31,234 nt of DNA from Rhodobacter sp. (lineage in GTDB: Bacteria > Pseudomonadota > Alphaproteobacteria > Rhodobacterales > Rhodobacteraceae), in the NCBI GenBank assembly GCA_027482795.1, contig JAIXVS010000324.1, forward strand, positions 1 to 31,234, given 5' to 3'. The position numbers were made by a program, and so were the translations under genes. The notes beneath the pieces are model-generated. The model saw only the letters and a program-made list of their open reading frames with translations, ran no database searches and had not been told where the DNA came from. Within the stretch, counting starts at the first letter, position 1, and each line of letters opens with the position of its first letter. Shown here piece after piece: positions 16,368-25,523 of the stretch.

Positions 16368-17797
16368 TTTACCCTGTTATCCTGTGTGGCGGTTCGGGTA
16401 CGCGGCTTTGGCCGCTGTCGCGCAAAAGCTACCCTAAACAGTTCGCGCCCCTTTTGGGGGCGGAAACCCTGTTTCAGTCTTCGGCTCGCCGCCTGTCAGG
16501 GCCAGAATTTGCTGCCCCCATTGTGGTAACAGGCAGCGATTTTCGCTTTATCGTCACGCAGCAATTGGCCGAAATTGGCATCACCCCAAGTGCCGTGCTG
16601 ATTGAACCTGCGGCGCGCAACACAGCACCTGCCGTGCTAGCCGCAACCTTATGGGCGCTGGAACAAGACCCCGAAGCGGTGCTGTTGGTCGCCCCGTCCG
16701 ACCACGCCATCCCCGATGCGGTCAGTTTTTGTGCAGCCGTCTTGCGCGGATTGCCCGCCGCACAAGACGGGCAAATCGTGACCTTTGGCATTGCGCCCAC
16801 ACGCCCCGAAACGGGCTATGGGTATTTGGAATTGGCCCAGCCTTTGGGCGCAGAACAGGGGGCCATGCCCCTGCGCCGCTTTGTTGAAAAGCCCGATTTG
16901 GACAAGGCCCAATCCATGCTGGATGCGGGCAATTTCCTGTGGAACGCGGGAATTTTCCTGTTTCGCGCAGCCGATATGCGCGCAGCCTTTGCCGCCCATG
17001 CGCCTGATATGCTGCCCCCCGTCACGGCAGCGCTACAGGGCGCGACTAGCGATTTCGGTTTCTTGCGGCTTGCCCCCGAGGCGTGGAACACCGCCCCAGA
17101 TATCTCCATCGACTACGCCGTGATGGAACATTCCAGCACCCTGTCTGCAGTGCCCTATCGCGGGGAATGGTCAGACCTTGGCGGCTGGGATTCGATTTGG
17201 CAGAAAAACGCGCCCGACGCACGCGGCGTGGCCACGCAGGGCACGGCGACAGCGATTGACTGCGACAATAGCCTGCTGCGGTCTGACAGTGACGGCACTG
17301 AATTGGTGGGTATTGGCCTGAAAAACATCATCGCCGTGGCCATGAATGACGCGGTCTTGGTCGCCGATATGTCGCGCGCCCAAGACGTGAAACTGGCGGT
17401 ATCTGCCCTGCGCGCCAAGGGCGCGGCACAGGCCGAACATTTCCCCAAAGACCACCGCCCTTGGGGCTGGTTTGAAAGCCTGTCTTTGGGCGATCGGTTT
17501 CAAGTGAAACGCATCTATGTGCACCCGAAGGCGGCCCTTTCGCTGCAATCCCACCTCCACCGCGCCGAACATTGGATTGTGGTGCAGGGAACAGCGGAAG
17601 TGACAATTGGCGAGCGTGTGCAGCTGATCAGCGAAAACCAATCCGTCTATATTCCACTGGGCGAAAAGCACCGGCTTTCCAACCCTGGCAAAGTGGGGCT
17701 GGTTCTGATCGAAGTGCAAACTGGCAGCTATTTGGGCGAAGATGACATTATTAGGTACGAAGATGTCTATGCGCGCGGCCAAGGGGCCAAGGGATGA
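16364..17797 (+). CDS. manC: Mannose-1-phosphate guanylyltransferase / mannose-6-phosphate isomerase
   Basis: Bifunctional type II enzyme of 477 residues. The N-terminal nucleotidyltransferase begins MIYPVILCGGSGTRLWPLSR with the following KSYPKQF and carries EPAARNTAPA and FVEKPDLDKA, as expected for GDP-mannose pyrophosphorylases. The C-terminal cupin-type isomerase domain (about residues 355-470) contains RPWGWFESL, LHRAEHWIVVQGTA and YIPLGEKHRLSNPG. It makes mannose-6-phosphate from fructose-6-phosphate and GDP-mannose from mannose-1-phosphate. It overlaps manB and the next gene by 4 bp at each end. Confidence 0.96.
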   Translation: MIYPVILCGGSGTRLWPLSRKSYPKQFAPLLGAETLFQSSARRLSGPEFAAPIVVTGSDFRFIVTQQLAEIGITPSAVLIEPAARNTAPAVLAATLWALEQDPEAVLLVAPSDHAIPDAVSFCAAVLRGLPAAQDGQIVTFGIAPTRPETGYGYLELAQPLGAEQGAMPLRRFVEKPDLDKAQSMLDAGNFLWNAGIFLFRAADMRAAFAAHAPDMLPPVTAALQGATSDFGFLRLAPEAWNTAPDISIDYAVMEHSSTLSAVPYRGEWSDLGGWDSIWQKNAPDARGVATQGTATAIDCDNSLLRSDSDGTELVGIGLKNIIAVAMNDAVLVADMSRAQDVKLAVSALRAKGAAQAEHFPKDHRPWGWFESLSLGDRFQVKRIYVHPKAALSLQSHLHRAEHWIVVQGTAEVTIGERVQLISENQSVYIPLGEKHRLSNPGKVGLVLIEVQTGSYLGEDDIIRYEDVYARGQGAKG

Positions 17798-19065
17798 AGA
17801 TTTTGGTCCTTGGCATCAACTATGATCCTGAAATCATTTCCACTGCTGTTTATACCAGCGGGATGGTCGAGTTCTTGTCCAAAGCAGGCCACCAGGTTCA
17901 GGTCATTACCGCCCTGCCCTATTACCCAGCGTGGAAAATCATGCAAGGCTGGCCGCGATTTTCATATCGGTTCCGAACCGCCGAGTGTGGCGCAAAAATT
18001 GTGCATTGCCCCTTGTATTTGCCCGCGGTGCCAAGCGGGCTAAAGCGTATTCTGCATCATGTGTCCTTTGCCATAACGGCCCTGCCAGTGGCGATCTGGC
18101 GCGCGGCTACGTTTCGCCCTGATGTGGTGCTTGTTGTAGCCCCTTCCTTAATATCCGCGCCCGTAGCCAAGGTTGCAGCCTTGATTTCGGGCGCAAAGAC
18201 TTGGCTGCATATCCAAGACTTTGAAGTTGAGGCCGCATTTGCAACGGGGCTGTTGCAAGAAAACAGCCTGCTCGGGCGGCTGGCGGCGCGGTTTGAACGC
18301 TGGCAACTGGCGCGGTTTGACAAGATCAGCACCATTTCCCCGCAGATGATCGCAAAGCTGCTTGAAAAAGGCGTGGCGAAACAGCGTGTGTACGAATTTC
18401 GCAACTGGGCGAATATTGCCAACATCTCGCCGCTGTCTGGCCCCTCTCCGCTTCGCGCGGAACTGGGAATAACCAGCAAACATGTCGTGCTCTACTCGGG
18501 CAATCTGGCCAACAAACAGGGCCTAGAAATCATACCTGAAATTGCCGTGCATTTGGCGCATCGCAGTGATATCACATTTGCGATTTGCGGCGATGGGCCG
18601 ATGAAAGAAACGCTGATTGCTTTGTCAAAACCTTACAGCGCCATTAAGTTTTTTCCGCTGCAACCTCTTGAAAAGTTGGGCACGCTTTTAGGCATGGCTG
18701 ACGTCCACCTTCTGCCACAGATAGCAGGCGCAGCCGATCTTGTGCTGCCATCAAAACTTACCAACATGCTGGCATCGGGGCGGCCAATTTTGGCCACGGC
18801 ACCGCAGGGCACCGCGCTGGCAAATGAGGTTGGCGACGCAGGAATTATAGTCGCACCAGGCGATGCAGCAGCCGCCGCCGCGGGCATAGAAACACTTTTG
18901 GACAACAGCGCACAAGCAGGAGTGATGGGCAAAAACGCGCGGGCGCGGGCGCTGGCAAATTGGGACAGCGCCGCTATCTTAGCGCGGTTCGAGGCCGAGA
19001 TTTGCGCGCTGCTCGCACAGACAGTTCCCACGCCCGCCAAAGTCATCGAAAAAGGTAGTTCATGA
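17794..19065 (+). CDS. wcaI: WcaI-like glycosyltransferase (GT4)
   Basis: Cytoplasmic or membrane-associated glycosyltransferase of 423 residues with the GT-B fold. The opening MKILVLGINYDPEIISTAVY and the segment VITALPYYPAWKI are typical of the WcaI group of colanic-acid enzymes. The C-domain has VVLYSGNLANKQGLEIIPE, FAICGDGPMKETL and the donor-site region DLVLPSKLTNMLASGRPILA. WcaI is thought to add fucose in colanic acid, which fits the gmd and fcl genes here; the acceptor and linkage are unknown. Both ends overlap neighbours by ATGA. Confidence 0.88.
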   Translation: MKILVLGINYDPEIISTAVYTSGMVEFLSKAGHQVQVITALPYYPAWKIMQGWPRFSYRFRTAECGAKIVHCPLYLPAVPSGLKRILHHVSFAITALPVAIWRAATFRPDVVLVVAPSLISAPVAKVAALISGAKTWLHIQDFEVEAAFATGLLQENSLLGRLAARFERWQLARFDKISTISPQMIAKLLEKGVAKQRVYEFRNWANIANISPLSGPSPLRAELGITSKHVVLYSGNLANKQGLEIIPEIAVHLAHRSDITFAICGDGPMKETLIALSKPYSAIKFFPLQPLEKLGTLLGMADVHLLPQIAGAADLVLPSKLTNMLASGRPILATAPQGTALANEVGDAGIIVAPGDAAAAAAGIETLLDNSAQAGVMGKNARARALANWDSAAILARFEAEICALLAQTVPTPAKVIEKGSS

Positions 19066-20180
19066 AAAAGGCGTTGATTACGGGCATTACGGGGCAAGAC
19101 GGGTCTTATCTGGCCGAGTTTCTGCTGGAAAAAGGATATGAAGTGCATGGCATTAAACGCCGCGCATCCATGTTCAATACGCAGCGAATCGATCACATCT
19201 ACGAAGACCCGCACACTGACAATGCCCGATTTAAACTGCATTATGGTGATCTGACCGATTCTTCGAATTTAACGCGCCTGTTGCGCGATAATGAACCAGA
19301 CGAGGTGTATAATCTTGGCGCGCAAAGCCATGTGGCAGTTTCCTTTGAAGCCCCTGAATACACTGCTGATGTGGATGGCATGGGCACGCTGCGCCTGCTA
19401 GAAGCAATTCGGTTTCTTGGGCTTGAAAAGAAAACGCGGTTTTATCAAGCCTCTACATCCGAACTATATGGTTTGGTGCAAGAACCCCCGCAGCGCGAAA
19501 CAACACCTTTCTATCCACGCAGCCCCTATGCTGTTGCAAAACTTTACGCTTATTGGATTGCGGTGAATTATCGCGAAAGTTATGGAATATACGCGTGTAA
19601 TGGTATTTTGTTCAATCATGAAAGCCCACGGCGCGGTGAGACATTTGTGACGCGCAAAATCACACGTGGATTGTGTAACATTGCTCTTGGGCTGGAACAG
19701 TGCCTTTATATGGGTAACATCGACAGCCTGCGCGATTGGGGCCATGCAAAAGATTATGTTCGAATGCAATGGATGATGCTTCAGCAAGACCACCCCGAAG
19801 ATTTCGTTATTGCTACGGGTAAACAGTATTCGGTGCGCGAATTTATTCAGTGGTCGGGGCAAGAACTTGGCCTGACTATTGAGTTTAGCGGTAAAGGCGT
19901 AGGCGAAATTGGTACCGTTACGGCCATTTCGGGCGCTATGACCCCCGCGCTGAAGGTTGGTGATGTCGTAATGCGGATCGACCCGCGCTATTTTCGCCCT
20001 GCTGAAGTCGAAACGCTGCTGGGCGATCCCACCAAAGCTCGGGAGAAATTGGGCTGGGTGCCAGAGATCACTGCGCAAGAGATGTGTGCAGAAATGGTGG
20101 CAGAGGATTATAGATCCGCCCGCCGTATGAGACTTTTGAAAGAACATGGGCTGGATGTACCGGTGAGTTTGGAGGGGTAA
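19062..20180 (+). CDS. gmd: GDP-mannose 4,6-dehydratase
   Basis: Cytoplasmic short-chain dehydrogenase-type enzyme of 372 residues, the normal length, that makes GDP-4-keto-6-deoxymannose from GDP-mannose. It shows the nucleotide-binding GITGQDGSYLAEFLLEKGY, the catalytic STSELYG and the YxxxK motif in SPYAVAKLYAYWIAVNYR, followed by GILFNHESPRRGETFVTRKI. It is the first committed step to GDP-L-fucose. A 4-bp overlap joins it to wcaI. Its last codons carry the ribosome site of the next gene. Confidence 0.97.
   Translation: MKKALITGITGQDGSYLAEFLLEKGYEVHGIKRRASMFNTQRIDHIYEDPHTDNARFKLHYGDLTDSSNLTRLLRDNEPDEVYNLGAQSHVAVSFEAPEYTADVDGMGTLRLLEAIRFLGLEKKTRFYQASTSELYGLVQEPPQRETTPFYPRSPYAVAKLYAYWIAVNYRESYGIYACNGILFNHESPRRGETFVTRKITRGLCNIALGLEQCLYMGNIDSLRDWGHAKDYVRMQWMMLQQDHPEDFVIATGKQYSVREFIQWSGQELGLTIEFSGKGVGEIGTVTAISGAMTPALKVGDVVMRIDPRYFRPAEVETLLGDPTKAREKLGWVPEITAQEMCAEMVAEDYRSARRMRLLKEHGLDVPVSLEG
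20171..20177 (+). promoter_or_regulatory. Ribosome binding site that supports a TTG start at 20185
   Basis: GGAGGGG in the last codons of gmd, 7 nt before the TTG at 20185. No ATG or GTG stands at suitable distance, so this site decides the start of the SGNH gene. Confidence 0.75.
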
Positions 20181-20184
20181 GCAC

Positions 20185-21063
20185 TTGCGAAAAATTCTTA
20201 TTTTCTTTGGTGTGCTAACTGTAATTGCTGCGGGAGAGCTTTTCTGTCGCTTTGTGATTGGTCTTGGCACACCGCCACTTTATCAAACTGATGCGCTGCT
20301 TGAATATCGCTTAAAACCTAATCAGCGCGTGTATCGTTTTGGCAATCTTATCGAAGCGAATGAACGCGGCATGAGAAGCCCGACTTTAATAGACCAACAA
20401 CGTGATGTGGTTTTGGTTTTAGGAGACTCAGTGTTATACGGCGGATCGCAAGTGGATCAATCCGAACTGGCGACAAGCTTGCTGAGCAACGCTGGAACAC
20501 TTTTTGCAAATTTTAGTGCGTCCTCGTGGGGGCCAGCGAACATGACCGCTGCGTTGAAGGAGTCGCAGGATTTTGCAAAAACTGCTATCGTTGTGGTTCT
20601 TAACAGCGACGATCTAAGCGATGTGCCCGTTTTTGGGCCTTTGACTATTGATCAGCCAAGTGCTCCCGTAACATCGGCGCTTTGGGAAGCTTTGTCTCGC
20701 TATGCGCCGCGCTTTATTCCAAACTTTCTAAACAGAAGCACCGCTCTTACCTCACGCGACATTGAGGATCAGTTGAACAAAGGGGCGAAGGATATGGATG
20801 GGATGCTGATACTGATGAAATCACAAACAGTGCCGAGTTGTGTTGTATTACATCCGCGTAAATCAGAGATTGAAAGCGAAAAGGCGATTCAATTCGAAGA
20901 TATATTACAAAAAGTTACTGGCTCTGGCGTCCGTTTTATTGACGCACGCACAGATGCGCCAGCGAACCTGGATCAAGCATACAGTGACGACATTCATCTC
21001 ACCGCCACTGGTCAAAAGTGGCTAGCGGGATCAATAGAGAAATATCATCAGAAGGAGGGATAG
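20185..21063 (+). CDS. SGNH/GDSL hydrolase-like protein with N-terminal membrane anchor
   Basis: Protein of 292 residues with a TTG start. An N-terminal hydrophobic segment, ILIFFGVLTVIAAGELFC, anchors it in the inner membrane or serves as signal. The SGNH blocks I recognise are VVLVLGDSVLYGGSQV (catalytic Ser in GDS), an Asn-rich strand VVVLNSDDLS, and DDIHLTATGQKWL with the Asp-x-x-His pair. Proteins of this type in exopolysaccharide loci add or remove acyl groups outside the membrane; that is inference here. It is wedged, with the next gene, between gmd and fcl, which are usually neighbours, and is more AT-rich than the man genes. Stop codon is 1 bp from the next start. Confidence 0.72.
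   Translation: MRKILIFFGVLTVIAAGELFCRFVIGLGTPPLYQTDALLEYRLKPNQRVYRFGNLIEANERGMRSPTLIDQQRDVVLVLGDSVLYGGSQVDQSELATSLLSNAGTLFANFSASSWGPANMTAALKESQDFAKTAIVVVLNSDDLSDVPVFGPLTIDQPSAPVTSALWEALSRYAPRFIPNFLNRSTALTSRDIEDQLNKGAKDMDGMLILMKSQTVPSCVVLHPRKSEIESEKAIQFEDILQKVTGSGVRFIDARTDAPANLDQAYSDDIHLTATGQKWLAGSIEKYHQKEG
21054..21059 (+). promoter_or_regulatory. Strong ribosome binding site of the GT92-like gene
   Basis: GGAGGG, within AAGGAGGGA, 5 nt before the ATG at 21065, overlapping the end of the SGNH gene. Confidence 0.7.
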
Positions 21064-21064
21064 G

Positions 21065-22000
21065 ATGAACGTATTTAATCTGAAAGGGAACATAAAGTAT
21101 ATTCTCTTTTCTATTTACAATTTTATTTTAAATAAAAATCGCTTATGTATACAGAAAAACAAGTCAAATATTTTTTACCTTACCGCAATGCTTCGAATTA
21201 AGAACGAGGCAAGGTTCTTGCCAGAGCTTATTGCTTATCATCTCGAACTGGGTATTGAGCATTTTTATCTGTATGATAACCAAAGCACAGACAATCCTAG
21301 AGAAGTATTGAAGCCGTTTATCAATTCAGGTTATGTTACAATTATTGATTGGCCAATAAGGCCAGCTTCGCCCCGTTGCTATTTTGATTTTTGGCAGAAG
21401 TATGCTCATCTCTCAAAATGGGTGGCGTTCATAGATGCAGACGAGTATATTGTTGAGCCAACCGATGGATTTCTGAAGAACCATCTTCTATCTATTGAGG
21501 GCAAAGTACCAGCACTTGCTTTAAACTGGATGTATTTTGGAAGTTCTGGTCATGACAAGATTCCCGCCGGATTGCTAATTCAGAACTTCAAACGGTGCGG
21601 TAACGATATAAATCGGCATGTTAAGGTAATCGTTCAACCAGAACAAGTTCATTCAACCTACAACTCACATAATTTTGTTTACTTTTTTCCGAGGCTTGCA
21701 AGACTGCCAAACAACTCACCTGTGCTTGGTTCGCACTGTCCAGTTAAGGACGTAACACATTTTAGAATTAACCATTATGTCTATAGGTCGCGTGAGAATC
21801 ATATAAGTAAGTCAAGTATTGGTTATGTTGATGCACAAGGGGCAGTTCAAAATAGGCGAGATCCGAAGATCGTGGAAAAACGCGCCGAAGAGGAATTCGT
21901 TAAACATAATGAATTTTTTGATGATTTTGTGTCTTTGAATCTAAGCGATAAAGTCAGAATCCGCCTTAAAGCTTTGGGTTACGGAGCGCCTTTCATTTAA
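21065..22000 (+). CDS. GT92/GT2-like glycosyltransferase
   Basis: Probable glycosyltransferase of 311 residues with a GT-A fold. Key strings are AMLRIKNEARFLPELIAYHL, GIEHFYLYDNQSTDN and the metal site WVAFIDADEYI (DAD); later come RHVKVIVQPEQV and VTHFRINHYVYRSREN, all usual in the GT92/DUF23-like family. The first about 30 residues are basic and hydrophobic (YILFSIYNFILNKNRL) and may bind the membrane. The gene is clearly AT-rich with codon use unlike manB or manC, which suggests recent transfer. The sugar donor is unknown. Confidence 0.82.
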   Translation: MNVFNLKGNIKYILFSIYNFILNKNRLCIQKNKSNIFYLTAMLRIKNEARFLPELIAYHLELGIEHFYLYDNQSTDNPREVLKPFINSGYVTIIDWPIRPASPRCYFDFWQKYAHLSKWVAFIDADEYIVEPTDGFLKNHLLSIEGKVPALALNWMYFGSSGHDKIPAGLLIQNFKRCGNDINRHVKVIVQPEQVHSTYNSHNFVYFFPRLARLPNNSPVLGSHCPVKDVTHFRINHYVYRSRENHISKSSIGYVDAQGAVQNRRDPKIVEKRAEEEFVKHNEFFDDFVSLNLSDKVRIRLKALGYGAPFI

Positions 22001-22042
22001 GCGATTAGTTTTTTGACTGAATCCAAAACCTATTGGTACAAA

Positions 22043-22996
22043 ATGGAGACTTTCAATTTGCCCCACCCACTCACATACAACCGCATCTTCGTTGCTGGCC
22101 ATCGCGGTATGGTAGGGGCTGCCGTGGTTCGACGTTTGGTTGCTGAAAGCTGCGAGGTTTTGACCGCCCCCCGCCGCGAACTTGACCTGACAAACCAGCA
22201 GGCCGTGCAAGATTGGATGCTAAAGAACCGCCCAGATGTCGTGGTTCTTGCCGCTGCAAAAGTCGGCGGCATACACGCCAACAACACCTATCCCGTTGAT
22301 TTTCTGTATCAAAACCTGATGATTGAGGCGAATGTCATCCATGCCGCACATCTAGCCGATGTGCCTCGCCTGCTGTTTTTGGGCTCTTCTTGCATCTACC
22401 CCAAACACGCCCCGCAGCCGATTTCCGAAGATAGCCTTCTAACTGGTCCGCTGGAGCCCACGAATGAATGGTATGCCATTGCCAAGATCGCGGGCATCAA
22501 ACTGGTTCAAGCCTACCGCAAACAGTACGGGCGCGATTGGATTTCGGCCATGCCAACCAATTTGTATGGGCCCGGCGATAACTATGATCTTGCCAGCAGC
22601 CATGTTTTGCCTGCCCTTTTACGCAAATTTCACGAGGCCAAACAAAACGGTTCGCCCGAGGTTGTTGTCTGGGGCAGCGGCACCCCCCTGCGCGAATTTC
22701 TGCACTGCGATGATCTGGCCGATGCGCTGGTATTTTTGCTGAAAACCTATTCCGACGACGCACATATCAATGTCGGATCGGGGGTTGAGCTGAGCATCCG
22801 CGAATTGGCCGAAACCATCGCGCAGGTTGTTGGGTATGAGGCTAAGCTGACCTTTGATGCCAGCAAACCCGATGGAACCCCGCGTAAATTGATGGACAGC
22901 GGGCGGCTGCACGCCTTGGGCTGGAATAGAGTGCGGGTTTTGAGGGATGGGATTGCGGGAGCGTATGAGGATTATCTAAGTCGAGTTGCGGAATGA
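22043..22996 (+). CDS. fcl: GDP-L-fucose synthase
   Basis: Cytoplasmic epimerase-reductase of about 317 residues that finishes GDP-L-fucose from the Gmd product. It carries the NADP-binding FVAGHRGMVGAAVVRRL, the family-specific AAAKVGGIHANNTYP, SSCIYPKHAPQPISE and the YxxxK in NEWYAIAKIAGIKL. The start is uncertain: ATG at 22043 has no good ribosome site, while an in-frame TTG at 22058 has GGAG (22045-22048) at 9 nt; a TTG at 22013 would make it longer. The usual Fcl N-terminus is short before the GHRG motif, so 22043 or 22058 fits. It overlaps wzx by ATGA. Confidence 0.95.
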   Translation: METFNLPHPLTYNRIFVAGHRGMVGAAVVRRLVAESCEVLTAPRRELDLTNQQAVQDWMLKNRPDVVVLAAAKVGGIHANNTYPVDFLYQNLMIEANVIHAAHLADVPRLLFLGSSCIYPKHAPQPISEDSLLTGPLEPTNEWYAIAKIAGIKLVQAYRKQYGRDWISAMPTNLYGPGDNYDLASSHVLPALLRKFHEAKQNGSPEVVVWGSGTPLREFLHCDDLADALVFLLKTYSDDAHINVGSGVELSIRELAETIAQVVGYEAKLTFDASKPDGTPRKLMDSGRLHALGWNRVRVLRDGIAGAYEDYLSRVAE

Positions 22997-24285
22997 AGCA
23001 TCTGCTCAACAGGCTGCGCACAGGGCAAATTGCGGGGCGGCTCGCCAGAGGCTTTGGCGCAAACCTTCTGGGGAAGGTCTGGGTTACACTTATCCAGTTC
23101 CTTTCGGTGCCCGTTCTAACGGCAACTTGGGGCGCCGATGGGTTTGGCATTTGGCTGATGCTGATCACGATCCCAAGTTATCTTGCGCTGTCTGACGTCG
23201 GCCTAAGTGCGGCCGCAGCGACCGATGTGACAAAAGCAGTAGCGGCCGCAGATTACAGCCAAGCATTGCAAAGCTTTCAAACTTCGTGGCTGTTTACATC
23301 CCTGATGACCATTGGCATGGCAGGGCTTACCGCTTTCGGCCTGGTGCTATGGCTCGGCTCGCTTGCCTCGGTCGCGGGGCCGTGGGATGCGAACGTCATC
23401 GCGTGGGCCGCTATCTTTACGACATTGGGAACCTTATGCAGCCTGCAAATGGGCATCATCCAAATCGTTTATCAGGCCACGAACAAATACGCCTTTGGGA
23501 CAGCGCTGCGCGACATCGGCTATCCGCTTCAAGGATTTGCAGTTATGGCTGTTGCTTTGCTTGGTGGCGACTTGGCCAGCGCTACAGCGGTTTCGGCGGG
23601 AATTGCAGCGCTGATGCTGATCCTGTATAGCGTTGTAATTTTGCGGCTAGAGCCTTGGGTTAAACTTGGTTTTGCCCATGCGAATTGGACAGACTTGCGC
23701 AAGTTGCTACGTCCTTCACTTGCTTCTTTCGCGCTGACTGGGGCGAATTCCTTTGGCCTTCAGGCTTTGGTGGTTACAATTGGCTGGGCACTTGGGCCAG
23801 CAGCTGCGGCGGTTTTTGCGACTGCGCGTATGATCAGCCGCACGCCTTTGCAGTTCGCGGGTCTTCTTAACCGCGCAAGCCTGCCCGAATTGATTAAGGC
23901 GATCGAGGTTGGCAATACTTCACTTACAGCGCGCCTACTGCGGTTAAACGTATGGGCGGCTGCCCTGTTTATGGCCCCCGCCCTGCCGATACTGCTGTTC
24001 TTGGGGCCTGAATTGCTGCTGCTCCTCTCGGGCGGCAACCTACATGCTGACAGAACACTCTTCGCACTGCTGGCGCTTGCCGCCCTGTGCAATGTCGTTT
24101 GGACAACGTTGGCGATGCCTCTTTTGGCGCAAAACCGTCAGGGTGAATATGCTTGGTTGGTGTTGATATCGAATATAGTGGTGGCGGCGGTGCCCTTTTT
24201 ACCAGGAAGCGGATTGGCAATGGCGGCGGCAGCGATTCTGGTGGCGGATGGGGTGGTGGTCTTGGTGGTAAGGGGGAAGAATTGA
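22993..24285 (+). CDS. wzx: Wzx-type polysaccharide flippase
   Basis: Polytopic inner-membrane protein of 430 residues with about 12 hydrophobic segments, of the MOP/PST superfamily. The N-terminal part, GANLLGKVWVTLIQFLSVPV then WGADGFGIWLML, and SDVGLSAAAATDVTKA are typical of O-antigen flippases. It would move the undecaprenyl-linked repeat unit to the periplasmic face. It starts in a 4-bp overlap with fcl and ends in a TTGA overlap with the polymerase gene. Confidence 0.9.
   Translation: MKHLLNRLRTGQIAGRLARGFGANLLGKVWVTLIQFLSVPVLTATWGADGFGIWLMLITIPSYLALSDVGLSAAAATDVTKAVAAADYSQALQSFQTSWLFTSLMTIGMAGLTAFGLVLWLGSLASVAGPWDANVIAWAAIFTTLGTLCSLQMGIIQIVYQATNKYAFGTALRDIGYPLQGFAVMAVALLGGDLASATAVSAGIAALMLILYSVVILRLEPWVKLGFAHANWTDLRKLLRPSLASFALTGANSFGLQALVVTIGWALGPAAAAVFATARMISRTPLQFAGLLNRASLPELIKAIEVGNTSLTARLLRLNVWAAALFMAPALPILLFLGPELLLLLSGGNLHADRTLFALLALAALCNVVWTTLAMPLLAQNRQGEYAWLVLISNIVVAAVPFLPGSGLAMAAAAILVADGVVVLVVRGKN
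24271..24276 (+). promoter_or_regulatory. Ribosome binding site that supports a TTG start at 24282
   Basis: AGGGGG inside the end of wzx, 5 nt before the TTG at 24282. It argues against starts further upstream, whose Gly-rich translation is a shadow of wzx. Confidence 0.65.
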
Positions 24286-25523
24286 TCAACTCGAGAAAGC
24301 AGCCTCTATACGCCATCAAACCGGCCATTTTCGATGTTGCGGCCTGGATACCTATTGCGTTCTTGTCAATTGTCCTTCCACTGATGGCATTGAGCAGAAA
24401 TTTCAACACAGGCCACAGTTTCGGCGATGTTGACTTTAGGGCTGCCGCAGTAGTTTACATGACTATGGGGCTGACTTCGTTTTTCCATATTTTAAAACCA
24501 AGTTTCTTTAAAGCCTTGTTTAACTCCATTGATATTTTGTTATTTTTTCTTTTTGCATTTATAATTTTTCAGTCTATTTATTTCAGTTCAGCATTTATTG
24601 CACTAAACCTAGCCCTATTCGTGGTGATTTTTATTTCGATTAGGTCGGCAAGTTTCTCGGTATCATTTATAAATTACTTGAAAAATGCAAGCACGGGACT
24701 TTTATTGGCGGCTGTGCTTCTTCTCATCATTCTCGGACCGCCCGTAGACCGTTGGGTTGGAGGAATTCATCCCAATACATTTGGTGCGATCTGTGTTGCT
24801 GTTGTAGGGCTTTCACTTTTCCATAAGGGATTCCTAAAAGATATTATATTTTTTATTGCTATCGCTCTTGCCGCTCTCGTCAGCAGTCGATATGCCGTGG
24901 TAACATGCTTTATTATGTTTTTTATCTATAATACGATCAACTTTTCAAAAATAGGTTACAATCGATTTTTCTTCTACTCAGCTATTACGTTATTTTTGAT
25001 TGGAGACGTTCTTTTAAATAGATCAAATTCTTTAATATTTGATATTTTGAAGGTTTCAGACTCGGGCCGTGGCTTAGGGAGTGGCCTTTCGGGGCGAGAT
25101 GATTTGTGGTTCTTTTTTTTGCCGCAGTTTCTTGAAAGTCCAGTCATTGGATACGGATTTCGGAGCAGGGCCTCTTATATCGGCTCCCACAACGGATTTC
25201 TTGATATCATTCTACAACAAGGTGTCATTGGTTCCTTTCTTTTCTTTTCATATTTACTTGTTTTTCTATGGCGATCCGCGCTTGATGTTTTCAACAAAAG
25301 TAGAAAAGAATATCGAGGAGCTGTACTTTCGATTTTGCTGGGTTTAATTTTTGGCGCACAGTTGCAGCCGCAGTTTTTCAGTTTCGGAGATCCCTTTGGA
25401 GTTTTGACCCTTGTCTGCCTTTTCGCAAGACGTGGATTTGAATATGATGATGCCAGCGCTCCCTCAGGCGATGTCAGTAGTTCCGAGGACGGAGTGTCAA
25501 CTTTAGTCGGGCGCAGGAAATGA
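24282..25523 (+). CDS. wzy: Wzy-type O-antigen/exopolysaccharide polymerase
   Basis: Polytopic inner-membrane protein of 413 residues with about 10-12 hydrophobic, Phe- and Ile-rich segments. The polymerase/ligase signature is seen as GGIHPNTFGAICVAVVG and, after the large loop, GYGFRSRASYIGSHNGFLDI with ILQQGVIGS. It would join flipped repeat units in the periplasm. I start it at the TTG 24282, overlapping the wzx stop (TTGA). It is distinctly AT-rich compared with manB-manC, as is usual for wzy genes that are exchanged between strains. Confidence 0.87.
   Translation: MINSRKQPLYAIKPAIFDVAAWIPIAFLSIVLPLMALSRNFNTGHSFGDVDFRAAAVVYMTMGLTSFFHILKPSFFKALFNSIDILLFFLFAFIIFQSIYFSSAFIALNLALFVVIFISIRSASFSVSFINYLKNASTGLLLAAVLLLIILGPPVDRWVGGIHPNTFGAICVAVVGLSLFHKGFLKDIIFFIAIALAALVSSRYAVVTCFIMFFIYNTINFSKIGYNRFFFYSAITLFLIGDVLLNRSNSLIFDILKVSDSGRGLGSGLSGRDDLWFFFLPQFLESPVIGYGFRSRASYIGSHNGFLDIILQQGVIGSFLFFSYLLVFLWRSALDVFNKSRKEYRGAVLSILLGLIFGAQLQPQFFSFGDPFGVLTLVCLFARRGFEYDDASAPSGDVSSSEDGVSTLVGRRK

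Noticed and set aside
19464..20270. Open frame of 268 codons on the minus strand
   Set aside because: It is antisense to gmd, which has all its motifs; the His- and Gln-rich translation looks like a shadow.
24153..24281. Upstream extension of wzy with a Gly-rich N-terminus
   Set aside because: The GGGWGGGLGG stretch is a frame shadow of the wzx C-terminus; the TTG at 24282 with AGGGGG is a better start.
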